Positions 22,842 through 35,399 of a DNA stretch of 64,000 bases are shown one piece after another. This DNA comes from Xylogone sp. PMI_703 (taxonomy: Eukaryota; Ascomycota; Leotiomycetes). Position 1 is the stretch's first letter. Each line of letters starts with the position of its first letter. The stretch is taken from contig JAJTUQ010000002.1 of the NCBI GenBank assembly GCA_021399445.1, forward strand, positions 6,138,001-6,202,000. The letters run 5' to 3'. The position numbers and the translations under genes were made by a program. The notes beneath the pieces were generated by a model. That model made no database searches. It was not told where the DNA came from and saw only the letters and a program-made list of their open reading frames with translations.

Positions 22842-23820
22842 CTATAGATTCTCTAAGGGTATCTTATGTATGGGCTGGTTATCAACGATCAAATTGGAAC
22901 GAATCTTTTGGACCTCTTCCTTGGTCAGTCCACATTTCTCTATCACATACTTTTCCACGCCCCCAAACTTCTCCCGAATCATCCGCAGGGTCGAGAGCAT
23001 ATTCTCAGCCCTAAATATTCGATTAGAACCTATTAGTTGCAGGTAGGACCGACAACCTACCTGGTAGCTATGACGTTCCGTGCCCCTGCCTCATCATTTA
23101 CAAAGATTGGGTTCTGCATTAAATGCGTTACAAGCTTTTCCTTGAACTCCTGAGGGAAGCCCATTTCGGTAAGAGAATATTCATAGGCCACAGTGTTGTC
23201 GTCGACACCACAAAGAGATAGAAGTAACGCGCATATTACGCCGGTTCTATCCTTTCCTGCCGTGCAATGTATAACTAAGGGTGTGGCCGCATTGCTAGCA
23301 AGATGGAGGAAGATTGTCCTGTACGCTGTCTGTGCATTGTTGAGAATATCCTCATAAACTTGAGCGAAGCCCTATGTAGTTCAAGGTGTGAATAGCTGTT
23401 GCATACATGCATATCTTTGGTTGAGGGCAGTACCTCAGAATCCGCAGTGGCATACTGCTTGAGTCTTATAGCCAGTTTTTCTGGGCTGTAATCCTCATCC
23501 GCAAAGACGGGTACGAATACTCGCTCGACTGTTCCTAGTTCTGCGATCTTTCCGAATCCCGCAGCATTATATTGATTAATCTCAGTGAGAGATCTGAGAT
23601 CATATGCATGTGTGATCTGTAGATCTCGAAGAGTGGCAACCCCATTCTCCGTTACCTTTGATGGTTCCCCGCATCGGTATACAATTGCTGTACGGACCGA
23701 CTTGAGACCAGAGTCGGAGATAGGATAGCCTCCCAAATCCCTAAAATTTGCAATTCCTTCAACCTCAATAAAAGGAGGAGAAGGGGGCTGGAAAACCTCA
23801 CCGCTCGAAATAGTAGCCAT
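22842..23820 (-). CDS. Tyrosine/serine protein phosphatase, Y_phosphatase3 family
   Basis: Three exons (23434-23820, 23061-23371, 22842-23010; introns 62 and 50 bp) give 288 residues. The family signature IANFRDLGGYP opens the domain near residue 23. The P-loop HCTAGKDRTG (catalytic Cys about residue 165) follows LASNAATPLVI. C-terminal helices include EYSLTEMGF and MLSTLRMIREKFGGVEKYV, as in bacterial and fungal members of PF13350. The group removes phosphate from tyrosine, some from phosphoinositides; the substrate here is unknown. The C-terminal exon ends KIPLENL, reading into the AT-rich spacer before mS45. Confidence 0.9.
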
Positions 23821-24170
23821 TTCTTATCGTTATGGGAGCTGGATGTTGCAAAAGCAGAGACAAACACTTGGTATAAAGAAAGGTAGGGGACTACAGGTAC
23901 CCAGATATACCAAGCTACAGTGTTACCGAGGTTTCCTTAGCTGGATGGAGGGGTTTACTTCACTACTACCATACTCATTCTAGCGGCTCAGTAACCAACA
24001 CCTTACTGTAATTCCTGAACGTGTTCCCATATAACGTGACTTAATTAAACACAATCGGTAAAATATCTTGGAAATTACTGCGGGCTTGATACCTTCACAG
24101 AGACTATTAGATGGTGATTTTTATTATGACGTCGGTCGTCCAGTTAGTTGACTTGCTACAGATATCTAGC
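23821..24170. promoter_or_regulatory. Divergent promoter, phosphatase / CCDC97-like gene
   Basis: A 350-bp gap between divergent start codons. It should hold both promoters. No further feature recognised. Confidence 0.4.
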
Positions 24171-24865
24171 ATGCCTCACAAGCAAGATTCTAGAACAGAG
24201 GAAGAGATAAGAGCTTCCGAGCAGGAGGAGTATGAACGTAGCGTTAGAATACGGATTAAGAATCGCAGGAAAGAATATTTAGATCGGCATCCATCATATT
24301 TTGAATCCCGAGACCTGGAGCTCCTAGGTGACTCTAGTTGAATCACAATATGCCTAGTAGATATGAAAACTGATTCAGTTCAGATCCACTACTTTATGAT
24401 CGATGTGTGAGACGATTTTTATCAGCTGCCGAGCGGGAGGCGGATGGCCGGGCTAAAGGCTGGTCAGGAATTCTGGAAGCAGATTTATATCGCTCTGAGG
24501 CAAAGCTGGCGGCACTTGCAGGACAAAATCCTGGGGGCCAGAACTCAACTTCTTCTTCATCAGTATCTTTTGTGAGCTATGCCAGAGGTAAGAATGGAGA
24601 AATCCTCCCGGAGGACCCGGACGAAATTCCTACAAACAAAGAGGAAGGCCTTGAGAGATGGAAATCTGCAATGACCATCAAGTTCTTGAAAGGAGAAGAC
24701 CCAGATTTCCCTTATCACGAAGTCGACAATAATGAAGAGCTAGATGCCATAGAGCAAAGAGAAGCCGAGGAGCGCTGGTTTGACGACGAAGAGCCAGAGT
24801 GGGTTGGGGATGATGATTCAGGAGAGAAAACCATTGGAGGCGAAACTGGAATCCAAGACTTCTGA
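24171..24865 (+). CDS. CCDC97-type (DUF2052) acidic coiled-coil protein
   Basis: Two exons (24171-24327, 24384-24865; intron 56 bp) give 212 residues. The join yields SRDLELLDPLLYDRCVRRFL, the hallmark of the CCDC97 C-terminal domain. Other family blocks are RIKNRRKEYLDRHPSYF, SAAEREADGRAKGWSGILEADLYRSEAKL and GEDPDFPYHEVDNNEELD. The C-terminal 40 residues are strongly acidic (RWFDDEEPEWVGDDDSGE). The human homologue associates with the SF3B part of the U2 snRNP, so a spliceosomal role is an inference. ATGs further upstream (24111) are in frame but add a segment unlike the family, so the later ATG was chosen. Confidence 0.87.
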
Positions 24866-25440
24866 GCGTGAGTAATAACTCCGACTCCCCGCGGTTACTT
24901 TCATCTTCTAAGCAGCATCACAATTCTATATCAGGATATGCTTCAGAGTATTGCAGCTCCGGTATATTAAAGTCGCAAATCAATGGGACTGTGGGAGCTT
25001 TTGAAAGGGAAATCTGTAAGGCTAGAGGCGAATCACAACAGCTCTCAGATATCGGCGTGGCAAATGGTGCACTTAGATGTCATGAGAGAGATGCAAGCTT
25101 TAGAGCTTACTGATTTACCTGTAAATCAACGGCAAGGTAGTAATAAAAGATGATATTTGTACAGAGTAATAAGATTGATATGGTTAGCACGTGGACGGTG
25201 ATCATGTGGTTTTATTGGAAGGCGCGAATACCCGTATTTAGTGCATTCACAAGGCTACGAAGGCGGGGCATGTGCATCTTATCGCCGCATGCTCGGGTCG
25301 TTATGAGCACATCTTTGGAGCTTCTGCCTGTCACGTACTTATACAGTACATTATTCTTCTTTCCCCCTACATAATTGCTCAACAAGTATCACCGAAGTTT
25401 GTATCCTATTTTGCTATCGCGATATAGCAAACCCGCAACC
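24866..25440. other. Intergenic region upstream of ATG3
   Basis: 575 bp between two plus-strand genes. Short frames at 24868-25113 and 25150-25374 have no recognisable content. The ATG3 promoter should lie here. Confidence 0.4.
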
Positions 25441-26628
25441 ATGAACTTCATTCACAGTACTCTCGATAAAGTTCGGGAATGGGCGCCTGTTTCTCACACA
25501 TCTACCTTCCGCCAAAACGGACAAATTACTCCTGAAGAGTTTGTCGCAGCAGGAGATTATTTAGTGTATAAGTTTCCCACCTGGTCCTGGGCTGATGCAT
25601 CTCCCATCAGCAAACGAGTTAGCTATTTGCCTCCCGGAAAACAGTTCCTCGTCACGCGCGGGGTACCATGTCACCGACGACTAGATGATAACTTTGCGGG
25701 AGATTCGGGACAAGATGATGCACTGGTTGGTGATGGAGAGGACTTTAAGGGTGCTGCCGGACATGTTGCTGGAGATGATGAGGATGGTTGGCTTAGAACC
25801 GGTGGGTTAGCGGCTAGCCAACAGGCTCGGGCATCTGATGTACGGACTGTGGACGAAAGCGGGAATATGGGAGAGAAAGAGGATGACGACGATGATATTC
25901 CAGATATGGAAGACGAGGAAGATGATGATGAAGCTATCATACGGGACCCCAAGAGCGAGGGAGATGCTACGTACGCAGTCACTTTCCCTTCATACCTTAT
26001 GGATATACTAATGACGCCAATAGAGCACGCCGAACATATACCATATATATAGCTTACACGCCATACTATCGAACACCTCGGCTTTACCTGTCTGGCTATT
26101 CGGCAGATTCACAGCCTCTCGACCCTCATCTAATGATGGAGGATATTGTTGGCGACTATAAAGACAAAACCGTCACCCTAGAAGACTTTCCTTACTTTAG
26201 CAACAACATTAAAATGGCTTCTATCCATCCTTGCAAACATGCCAGTGTCATGAAGACTCTTCTCGATCGCGCTGATGCGGCTTTAAAACTACGCAGGGAG
26301 AAGCTTAAGCAAGGAAAGTCTGTCGGGTCAAAAGATGTTGGGATGGAGGGTTTGGTGGATGACCTGGCGAAAACAGGTTTAGGAGGCGATAATAAGGCTT
26401 TGGCAGAAGGGATGAAAGCCGGCGGTAATGGGAATGATGAATGGGAGGTGTTGCAGCATGAGACCGATCCTAACGAGGAAGTCGCCATTCGTGTTGATCA
26501 ATATTTGGTAGTGTTCCTAAAGGTAACACACGATCCTATTAAATATTCAATGTTAATGCTAATCCAAGAGTTAGTTCATGGCATCCGTCACGCCAGGAAT
26601 CGAACACGACTTCACAATGAGTCTGTAA
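25441..26628 (+). CDS. ATG3: Autophagy E2-like conjugating enzyme Atg3
   Basis: Three exons (25441-25970, 26024-26522, 26575-26628; introns 53 and 52 bp) give 360 residues. The N-terminal membrane-sensing helix is [18 protein letters not shown]. Conserved blocks include [19 protein letters not shown] and [13 protein letters not shown] long acidic, disordered insert ([18 protein letters not shown]) lies at about 145-165. The E2-like core resumes as [24 protein letters not shown], and the active-site Cys sits in [10 protein letters not shown] (about residue 246). The tail is [17 protein letters not shown]. Atg3 transfers Atg8 from Atg7 to phosphatidylethanolamine. Intron 1 was placed by phase and family match (donor GTACGC, branch TACTAAT). 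Confidence 0.94.
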
Positions 26629-27325
26629 CTTTGAATAGATTGTTAATTTCAGAAAAGAGGGATTCGCGGCGGTTACAATGGCGTATCCAGTCGGCTTATT
26701 GATGCTCCCTTCTACTACTGTAGTTTAGGTTGGCGTTCAGGATGAGTCAAGAAACTCGTTGCTCATGTTTATTAGACTAATCATGAACCAACAATAATGG
26801 ACATTATTTTGATCACAACCGGAACGAGCCTAAAATGTTCGGGGTCCCCTATTCCAAGTTATCCCTGCCAGTCTTGCTTGCCTGAAAATTTACTCAAAAA
26901 GTTACTTTATTTTATCTATTGGCGTTATGCGTTATGAGGAGACTTGGACTAATCTTTATTCTCAGCTCCAGATATGAGACTAGCTTCATTGGATACACTT
27001 TCAGGAGCAGTGTCCTACCACGTCGCTTGTTTACCAAGAACATAGTTGTTCTTGTGGAGAGCCATATGGAGTGAAATCCTCTGAGCCATTTTAGCAGCCA
27101 TATTCGTTTATCCAAGCCAGCTTCTTTCTCGTACCACGATATAGTAAACGTGAATATGCTCGAGATTTGTAGAGGGTAGATATCCAGTTCGTGCCAGGGA
27201 ATTTGCTAGCTGCGATAGCAGAGAGGATAGATAGGCCAACCAACTTAGTAGAAAGGTAAGAGTCTCGGGGGCCTCATCCGTACTCTCGGTAGCGGGGCGC
27301 TTTGCAACACCTTTGAAAACCCATC
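26629..27325. other. Convergent spacer, ATG3 / C2H2 gene
   Basis: About 700 bp between convergent genes; nothing recognisable beyond presumed 3' UTRs. Confidence 0.4.
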
Positions 27326-27929
27326 TCAGTCGGTTGGATGTCGGGGATCATACATTTCGTATCCTTCGTCCTCGGTGTCGCTCTCGTAATCTCCATCGAC
27401 TTCTTTTGTAGACTTAGGTAGGCTCTCCTTATTTTCTGTCGGCTTGTCTTCTGGGGCATCTGGCTTCGATTCTACCTCTGTGAAAGCACTCTTAAACCCA
27501 GTCTTTTTGAACCCTCCTTTTTTAAAACCACCACCTCCACTGCTTGTACCAGATTCCCCTCCAAGTTTAATTGAGATCAAGCCTGATTGGGAATTCGCCT
27601 TTGCTTCTGCCTTTCGCGCTTTCGAGGACGACAGGGGATCTCGAGAAAGCTGACGCATATCCTTCAACCGCTGCTTGTGAGAGTGATCGTATGAGGAAAG
27701 ATGAGCTTCATATTCGTTCATTCGTGAATATCCTTTGCTGCAGAGTTCGCCTATTCAGATCAATAACTCGAGCCTTTGCAGAACGTTTTAGGTGGGCTCA
27801 CAATAAAATGACTTCACTGCTTCCCGAGCGCTCTCGGTCTTCGGTGCTGGATTGGTAAAGCTACGCTGCAGGTATGTTAGGATTTGAGATTAAGGCAAGT
27901 CTAGATCGTAAATCACATACAGGAGGCAT
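27326..27929 (-). CDS. Small C2H2 (U1-like) zinc-finger protein
   Basis: Three exons (27921-27929, only nine bases; 27802-27865; 27326-27750) join with 55- and 51-bp introns to 165 residues. The protein starts MPPRSFTNPAPKTESAREA. One C2H2 finger follows: [30 protein letters not shown], with Cys25, Cys28, His41 and His47, the wide-spaced U1/matrin type also seen in GPATCH8 and ZNF804 proteins. A Lys/Arg-rich helix (RLKDMRQLSRDPLSSSKAR) and a Gly/Lys/Phe-rich stretch (GGGGFKKGGFKKTGFKSAF) come next, then an acidic tail. Such fingers often bind double-stranded or structured RNA; the function here is inferred. It shares a 204-bp divergent promoter with MCP1. Confidence 0.82.
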
Positions 27930-28133
27930 CTTTGCAAAATGATGTGATGGGTGATCTATTGTTGTATCGAGAGAGGAGAGCTGCATGATGTCGCGAATAA
28001 AGGGTGGCCCTGGCTCACGCTACGCCAAGTGCCGAGGCGCCCTGAAAATAAGCTTAATATTTTCATCCCACCTGTCAAACGCACTGTATTTCATTTTTGT
28101 CAACCGAATCACTTTAAGGTCAGGTTGGTGACT

Positions 28134-29099
28134 ATGGATCCACAAACAGATATATCAGCCCTCACAGAGGAAGATTATCTAGCACTAGAAGAGCTAGATC
28201 CTTCTCCAATACAGTCCCCGGAAGACGAAGACCGGAACTTATCAAAATCACTCTCTCCGGGCTCGAGACCACTAGGCTTTGGCTTGGGCAGTCGTAGTGC
28301 TGGATACTATCGTATGTTTTAGCGATACCATAGCTCATTGCAACACTTTCTAAAGTTGTTATTCAACACAGTGTCCCGAGTACAAAAGTATTCTTCATAT
28401 ACCTTCGCCGTCTTCGCTTCTCTTCATTTAACCAACACCTCCATAATACCACTGATAACCCGCTCCGTGCCTGCCTCAGAACCATACCTCCTTCTAACAC
28501 GGCCCTTCTATCAAAGTGCATTCTTCGAACCCATCGTTGTCATTCTCCCAATTACTGCACATGTTCTTTCAGGACTCGCTCTCCGTGTCCGTCGACGTAA
28601 CCAAACCCTTGTCCGTTATGGCGCTGCCAACATCTCTATAGCAAAACGCCTCCAAATGCATTTGAAAGTGTGGCCACCAGTATCGTGGACTAGTGTATCG
28701 GGCTATATACTTACACCGCTTGTGTTGGGACATGCCTATGTCAATCGCTTTTTACCATGGCTTTATGAAGGAGGTTCCTCGAGTGTTGGATTGGCTTATG
28801 TCAGTCACGGATTTGCTAAACATCCTGCAATTTCTTACGCTGCTTATGGTGCCATTGTTGGATTCGGTGCGGGACATTTCATTTGGGGAATGTCTAGATG
28901 GATGGGCTGGTTACCAACAGGGAAAGATAAAAAGGCTAAAAGAAGGTGGTGGACTCTGCATGGCGTTTCGGCGTTACTTACTGCATTGTGGATGGCTGGG
29001 GGACTTGGAGTTATTGCGAATGGTGGAAAAGCTGAAGGGTGGGAAGGAAAAGGTTATGATCAACTACTCTCCAAGGTCCCCCTTATAAAATTGGACTGA
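28134..29099 (+). CDS. MCP1: Mitochondrial outer-membrane adapter protein MCP1
   Basis: Two exons (28134-28311, 28372-29099; intron 60 bp) give 301 residues. The N-terminal ~60 residues are acidic and Pro/Ser-rich (DYLALEELDPSPIQSPEDED). Several hydrophobic segments follow: YTFAVFASLHLTNTSIIPL, FEPIVVILPITAHVLSGLAL, VSGYILTPLVLGHAYVNRFL, YAAYGAIVGFGAGHFIW and GVSALLTALWMAGGLGVIA. The arrangement and the HxxN/H-x-Y spacing match the MCP1_TM domain (DUF1691). In yeast Mcp1 binds Vps13 and can bypass loss of ERMES, linking mitochondria to vacuole and lipid transfer. Assignment is by family recall. Confidence 0.87.
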
Positions 29100-29240
29100 G
29101 TTATGACGATAACGATAATGAGCAACGCATCCACACCGAAGACTTGTTAGACGTATATATTAGCTTGGATATCGCTTATCCTTTCAGATATCCTACAACA
29201 TATACAGCATGATAAAGATCAAATTATCTATTATCGCACT

Positions 29241-30168
29241 TCAGTCAAGTAGTCTAGCCATTCCTAATCCGTCGAATAGTGGCAATAGGAATGTGTCGAG
29301 CCTCTCACTTTGGACAAGCATGTCATTGAACTGCTTAAGCCCATTCATGTCACCTTCTCTCCACTTTTTTTCTGACTTCATCTTCTCAGCCCAGGGGTTT
29401 GCACTGCTAGAATCCGCAACTAAGCCACGCCGCAAGATATTATCGGCTATTATGACGCCTCCAGGACGGAGAAGTCGTGTTGTAGACTGGGTGGGCGTAG
29501 AATGAGATAAAATCTGTTCTAGATAGGTAGGATAAGTGACTTTATCCGCATCGATGAAGATAAGATCATAAGGCTCTTTCAGGTCAGCTGCTAGTTTCGG
29601 AAGTCTAGTTTCAAACGATTAGCTTCTTAGGTTTCCATATAGCGAACTCGATTCTAGTTTTGAATAAGAGGATTAGAAAATCGCCATCGACTTACGTCTC
29701 TTTAGCTGCTCCTACTATCACTTCACAATTCTTGATGCCAGCTTGAGCCCAATTCTCTTGTGCTATCTTGGCGTATTCTGGCTCATATTCTAGACTTGTT
29801 ACACGTCCATCAGGCCCTACAGCGTGAGACCACCCACTCGCAGAAAATCCAATGAAGCAACCAATTTCGAGAACTAATTTTATTGGTAGTCAGAAAATTA
29901 TTATCACTACGTACAAAATTCTAGGACAAGACAGGAGAGCTAGCAAGCTGTTTAACCTACCTCTCTTGGCACCTATTGTCTTGGCCATCCACACCTGATA
30001 CTGTGTTTGGAAAGGGGAGATCATAAAGTCAGCCCTCTCATGACTGGAAAATTTAGCATGGAGATCAATTATGTGTTGCGGAAGCGGCGTGGAGTGCTCG
30101 AAAGAGTAGTTTCCCACATTCTGAGCCACTTGATTGTTAGGGTAGAGCTCAGTATAGTTCTCTTTCAT
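29241..30168 (-). CDS. Class I-like SAM O-methyltransferase (family 3, caffeoyl-CoA type)
   Basis: Three exons (29961-30168, 29696-29873, 29241-29604; introns 87 and 91 bp) give 249 residues, the standard size. The N-terminus (MKENYTELYPNNQVAQNV) and MISPFQTQYQVWMAKTIGAKR match the family. SAM motif I is VLEIGCFIGFSASGW; further blocks are VTSLEYEPEYAKIAQENW, DLIFIDADKVTYPTYLEQIL (metal-binding Asp) and LLRPGGVIIADNILRRG. These cation-dependent enzymes methylate catechol-like hydroxyls. The substrate is unknown. The 3' end lies 141 bp from the MCP1 stop, so the two genes converge tightly. Confidence 0.9.
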
Positions 30169-31083
30169 ATTTCCGAGAGAATTAAAGGTCTGAAGGGTAT
30201 AAAATAGTTATTTCCAGGTAGTGTATCTCGAAATCCTGCCTAATTAACTTTCAATAGGGCTCTAGAGGATGTTATATAGATAGCTGGTTGTATTCTGCTC
30301 TCCAAGAGACTCCCTTTCCGGGGCAGCTTTAATATACATACTAGAATGCGGGACACCGGTAGGAGGGGTAATCAGAAAGCACCGCGGGACATTTGGCCCG
30401 GCAGCGCCATGGCATTAATGGGTTTAGTGGGTAGAAGCTCATGACGGAAAATCCCCTAGATGGTCTGGATGTAGTCTCAATATACCATAAGGAAAAGGCT
30501 TGCCGCATTGGGATGAGTGTGAATGGAGGGCAGAGTTCCTACCGGTGCAACACGATGCCGCGCGCCCGTCAGAACCCCAATACAGTCAAACCCCGCCAGA
30601 ACCCGCTCAAGGTTTCAAATAACCATATGCACTTCGAGATACTGCAGATTGCGCATCTCTCATGAGTGGGCTCCTGTATCATGGTTCCTTCAAAACGCCA
30701 TCCTAGCTGCTATGACATCATTGGCTAAGTCTTAGTTAGTAAATCTGCGAGCTTGACATCTCACGTGCAAGAGTCTAAAACGTCTACCGGTAAACACGAA
30801 AATAAGGCTAGATGTAGCGAGGGTGGCACCACCGTAGGAACGGCTGGTAGCTCAGGGTAGTAGATCTCTGCGCTGTTCAGGGGGAAGGAGGGAGGGGCTC
30901 CTGTGGTGGACACAATACAACCTGTGATGTGTCCCAAGCTTTCTCCACATTGCGATAGTACAGTCCATGCAGGAGCTGGCTTCAACACTTCCACCACCTG
31001 AACCAAAGAAGAGCCCAGCAGTTTGAGTAATTATAACCAATTCTCACAAATCCAGTAATAATCGTCTAGATTGCACTGCAAAA
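30169..31083. other. Divergent gap, O-methyltransferase / ISN1
   Basis: 915 bp between divergent starts. Open stretches (30441-30665, 30761-31006) show no recognisable domain. Both promoters should lie within it. Confidence 0.4.
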
Positions 31084-32701
31084 ATGACTACTAGATATCG
31101 GGTAGAATATGCACTCAAAACCCATCGACGAGATCAATTCATCGGTAGGTTATATACAAGAGCTCACCGCTCAACCTGGACCTCAGCGATGGTGTGGTGG
31201 TGTTTGTTCAAGTGATCCTGAATCTGCACTTTTAATTTATCGTTGCAAGCTGCTAACCTTGCTCCAGAATGGATCAAAGGCCTCCTGGCGGTGCCTTTCG
31301 TGCTCTGCTCCCAACCAACTGGGATATTCGAGAGTCGATCCAACACAGTATCCCAAATGGCTGAGGTTGCACACCGCAGATATGCCGAGATCATGCAAGA
31401 TATTGAAAACATGATTGACGATCACAGTGAGCATCAAGACTATGGCTTTCCCTTCTGACTACTGACACTCTTCTAGTTGAGCATCAGAAAGTCGGTCTCC
31501 AAGGTCAATCAAAATTGAAATTACTAGTACCTAGCATTGGGAACTTCTTCACCAGACTTCCACTAGCAGACGCCTTTCGATATCAAGATAGAAAGCGATT
31601 CATATCCTCCCGGCGTTTTGTGCCCCCTTCCTTTAATGATGTTAGACTTATCCTTAATACAGCTCAAGTTATGGGCCTAATAAGGTCTGGAGCTTTGGAA
31701 CTTGCCACATTTGATGGTGATGTTACCCTGTAAGCCAAAGTTCGAGTTTGCATGTAAAATGTGCCAGGGGGCCTTTTGCTAACTGAGTTTCAGCTACGAT
31801 GATGGTATGAGTTTAGAACCAACGAACCCTGTCATAGAAAGGATAATAAGTAAGCCATCCAGATAAACTAAATTAAAATAAAGGTGGCCTGTGAGTATTA
31901 ACAATATAACTTACAGATCTTATGAGACACGGCACACGAATTGGAATTGTTACTGCAGCTGGTTACACAGAAGCAGAAAGATACTATGGGCGCCTCCATG
32001 GGCTACTTGAAGCAGTAAAGGCATCTACGTCAATAACACCCCAACAAAAAGAGAATCTTATAGTAATGGGTACGTTAGACATGCGGTAGTGATATATAAT
32101 ACTGATCATTACTCCAGGTGGAGAATCAAACTTTCTCTTTCGATTTTCTATACACTCTCCGCATCTCCTAGAGCATTTACCTCGTAAGGAATGGATACTT
32201 CCATCTATGAACACTTGGAAACAACCTACTATCTCCAAACTTCTGGATCTAGCTGAGGCATCACTTCGGGAATGCGTTTCAGTGCTTTCTCTCCCGGCTA
32301 CAGTTCTCCGCAAAGAGCGTGCTGTAGGCATAATACCCTCAGCCCCAGGATACCGTTTCCCTCGTGAGAGCCTCGAGGAGACGGTGTTAATTGTTCAGAA
32401 GAAATTGGAGATGAGTGAAGTTGGCCAACAGCTACCATTCTGCGCCTTCAATGGCGGAAATGATGTCTTTGTCGATATTGGCGATAAGAGCTGGGGAGTT
32501 ACGGTTTGCCAGAATTATTTTGGAAGTGGAGATGAGAGCATCCGTGGTGATCGAACACTGCATGTCGGCGATCAATTCCTGAGTGCTGGAGCAAATGATT
32601 TCAAAGCACGAGTGGTGGGCACCACAGCCTGGATTGCTAGTCCCGCAGAGACTGTAGAATTGCTAGACGAACTGGCTGAGTGCATTTCAGAATCTCGATA
32701 A
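31084..32701 (+). CDS. ISN1: IMP-specific 5'-nucleotidase
   Basis: Six exons (31084-31144, 31268-31426, 31477-31729, 31794-31849, 31917-32069, 32118-32701) join to 421 residues, within the ISN1 range. The start MTTRYRVEYALKTHRRDQFIEW is characteristic of the family. The HAD-like catalytic motif is TFDGDVTLYDDG (about residues 151-162), and GTRIGIVTAAGYTEAERYYGRL follows. The C-terminal block NGGNDVFVDIGDKSWGV, then TLHVGDQFLSAGANDFKAR and CTTAWIASP-like TTAWIASPAETVELLDEL, is diagnostic. The enzyme dephosphorylates IMP to inosine and so affects purine and NAD-related metabolism. All six joins use GT-AG and keep frame. Confidence 0.93.
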
Positions 32702-33333
32702 TATCGCGCGATATCTTACTACATTATCTGAAGACCAACTCATTCTAGTTCTATACCATTAAGTCCTTCCAACTGATTTTGTTTCTGTTTCGAGGGCTAC
32801 GATGATGGCGATGCTAGCTAGACATAATTAATGGGGTTAACTTGAGAGAGCTGTGACAAAATGTCTTCATTTTGATTATATGTATGCTACTGGAGAGAGC
32901 TGCCTGTAGGTATATACATAACCGAAAAGCCAAATTCTCATGTGTACTCCTGAGAAGATGAGGTGTAATATTCTTCCTCTCGATGGTATGACTTGTTTTG
33001 ACATGACCAGAATAAGTCTAAGCTCGCCGCTTTTGGCGGGGCATGATCGTCAGAGCTTTATCGGTGGTTCTTATCGTGGTGCACTAATAAAGCCTAAGGT
33101 GGTTGGCGTCTAGCACCTGGAATCAATGAGTTGTGATCCCTGAATAGTGGGGCTGAGAGGTACAGAAGGTCTCTGTAGCATGCCGTAGTGCAACGTTGAT
33201 AGCTGCGCATCATGGCAATTATTCTACTAGGATACACCAGCAACTTTCGTCTCTTAAGCTCCTTAATACAATCACCCGGGTTCGTAACCCGTTGGTAACT
33301 AGATACATTATATTTTGAATATATCTAGATATC
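32702..33333. other. Intergenic region upstream of MED17
   Basis: About 630 bp between two plus-strand genes. There is a small GC hairpin near 33023-33043. No gene seen. Confidence 0.4.
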
Positions 33334-35399
33334 ATGGGATCAATGCCGCCAGAGTTTCCGTTGTCCTTACGCGCATGGCCGTCAATAGAAGACCAAACGA
33401 GAAACCTACCGTCGTTGATTGAGCGCATAAATTTGGAGCGGGGGGGATTTCAAACTATAACAGAAGAAAGTTTGAGGAAAGAGATTGCTGAGGCTGAAGC
33501 TGCAGCTGCATCGGGAGATGCCAATGGAAAGAACGCAGAGGCGCAGGATGAGAGCAAGGATGAGAAAGCAGATCGTCAGAAAGAGCTTCAGGTTGCTCGA
33601 GATGAGATCCTAATGCAGATTGAGTATGGATTTTGACTGATCCATAGTTGGCTGGAATGCCCAAATGCTAATAAATACTAGGCAAGCTCATATGTCTTCA
33701 ATATTTGCTTTGAACTTCGTCTCCCTACTCTTGTCAAAGGACACGCCGGTTCAAGCTAGCTTGTCAATTTCCCCGTTCCTTAAAGATACAATACCTATGG
33801 GTACACTTGGTGCAGATAAATTACCAAAGTCAAGAATTACCGAACAACGGAGGCAGGAGAATAAACAGATTGCGAAGGGTTGGAAAATTCAAAATGTCAC
33901 AAAAGCTGTGGACTCAATCTTGGCAGCGGCAACAAGATTGGAGAAGGAGATTGAACTTGAGGCTAAATATTGGGATCAAGTGCTAGCTGTCAGCGAGCGG
34001 GGTTGGGCTATATGCCGTATGCCGCAGGAGAAACATACCTTAGGCGTTCGATTTGGATTTTCAGAAGGTACACTTTCTCTGGCCGAACCAGTGCTAGAGC
34101 AATTGCTAACTGTTAATAGCTGCACCCGCCTTTAGAAACCGTAGCCTTGCCGCGATGCGGCGTAATAATGATGGCTCTGTCTCCCTTGATCAAGATAGGC
34201 TGAGCTCTGAACCAAAGCGACTCCGTGTTCGAGTGGAGACAGAGGGCAAAGAAACAGGCAGAACTTCGATTCCTCAAGCTGTGCCGGAAGATGCCCCTAT
34301 TGAGCAATTGATTCTCCAGGCGCGTAATACAATTTATGCTGAAGAGCTCTGGCAAGAACTCAATAGAGAAGCTCGCTCCATAGCATCAGAAGGTGTACGA
34401 GCCAATGGCGAAACAGTAACATGCCCATTGTCCTCGACAAAGACTATGATCATAGATCTCATCTCTCTTGATACCAAGCCTAACATTCCACCCTCAAATG
34501 CAGACAATGTTTTAGCAGATGCATTATCTTTGGCACTCGGTCTCCTGCTCAGTTATGCCCACCGTCAAAGCTATCGACGTCGCACACAACCGCCTCCGCC
34601 ACTTTCGGCTACCATAAGACCAACAGCTCCATATGCCCTTCTCAAGCCTATAATAAGTCGTTTGCATCATGAGGAGACGATACAGTCCCTCCATGGCCTA
34701 TTAAAACCGATTTGCAATATTTTAAAAAGCTCTGCGATTCGACCATCGCCAGCATACACTCTCGTCTATTCAACTCCCCCTCAAATCTTTCCGCAGCAAT
34801 ATAATCGACGCTTTTCATCAGCCGAGTTTACCATTGCTAGCCTAACAGACAGGTTGGAAGCAGTTGCAACCCTTACGGTCCTGCCGGGAATGGAGATCCA
34901 GATCAAGTTCCGAACAAATATGTTTCCGATTCCAGTGACGACATACGCGCTATCTCTTCAGCCTGATGACAATCCCCTAGCAAGGATATGCAAATCACCG
35001 CCCGTGGTAATTGGATTTCAAGATGTTAAAGACTACGTATTATACGCTGTAAGTTGTGCACTTGCGTCTTCATTCGTATTAGATACGGAGAAGAGCAAAA
35101 ATGCGAAAGAGGGCCTTCGGGGCTGGCAGCCTACTAGTCAGGGCAATGTTTTACGAAAGACTTTTGAAGGAAGAGGAAAGTGCAAGCAATTTTACTTTGA
35201 CGTATATCCAGACAAGGAAGATAAAGAGAGGGTTACGTTACGGGTCAACTGGGAATGGTCGAGCGTTGGCGATAGTACGGAGGGAAGAGAGAAGAATAGA
35301 AAAGGAGAAGGTAGATATGCGTGGAAAAGTGGCAAAGAAGGCGAAAAGACAAAGAGCATTGAAGAGGTAGTTGAAGAGGCTGGGCTATGGGAACTTTAA
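33334..35399 (+). CDS. MED17: Mediator complex subunit 17 (Srb4)
   Basis: Three exons (33334-33623, 33682-34067, 34120-35399; introns 58 and 52 bp) give 651 residues, typical for fungal MED17. The N-terminus FPLSLRAWPSIEDQTRNLPSLIERI is the strongest signature. It is followed by an Ala/Glu-rich coiled coil and a HMSSIFALNFVSLLLSK segment. Further matches are EAKYWDQVLAVSERGWAICR, FRNRSLAAMRRNNDGSVSL and LILQARNTIYAEELWQELNREAR. MED17 forms the head module core that touches RNA polymerase II. The C-terminal end is Lys/Glu-rich (KSGKEGEKTKSIEEVVEE). Confidence 0.92.

Noticed and set aside
33270..33300. CGGGTTCGTAACCCG as a tRNA T-arm
   Set aside because: A short inverted repeat only; no matching acceptor or D arm upstream.
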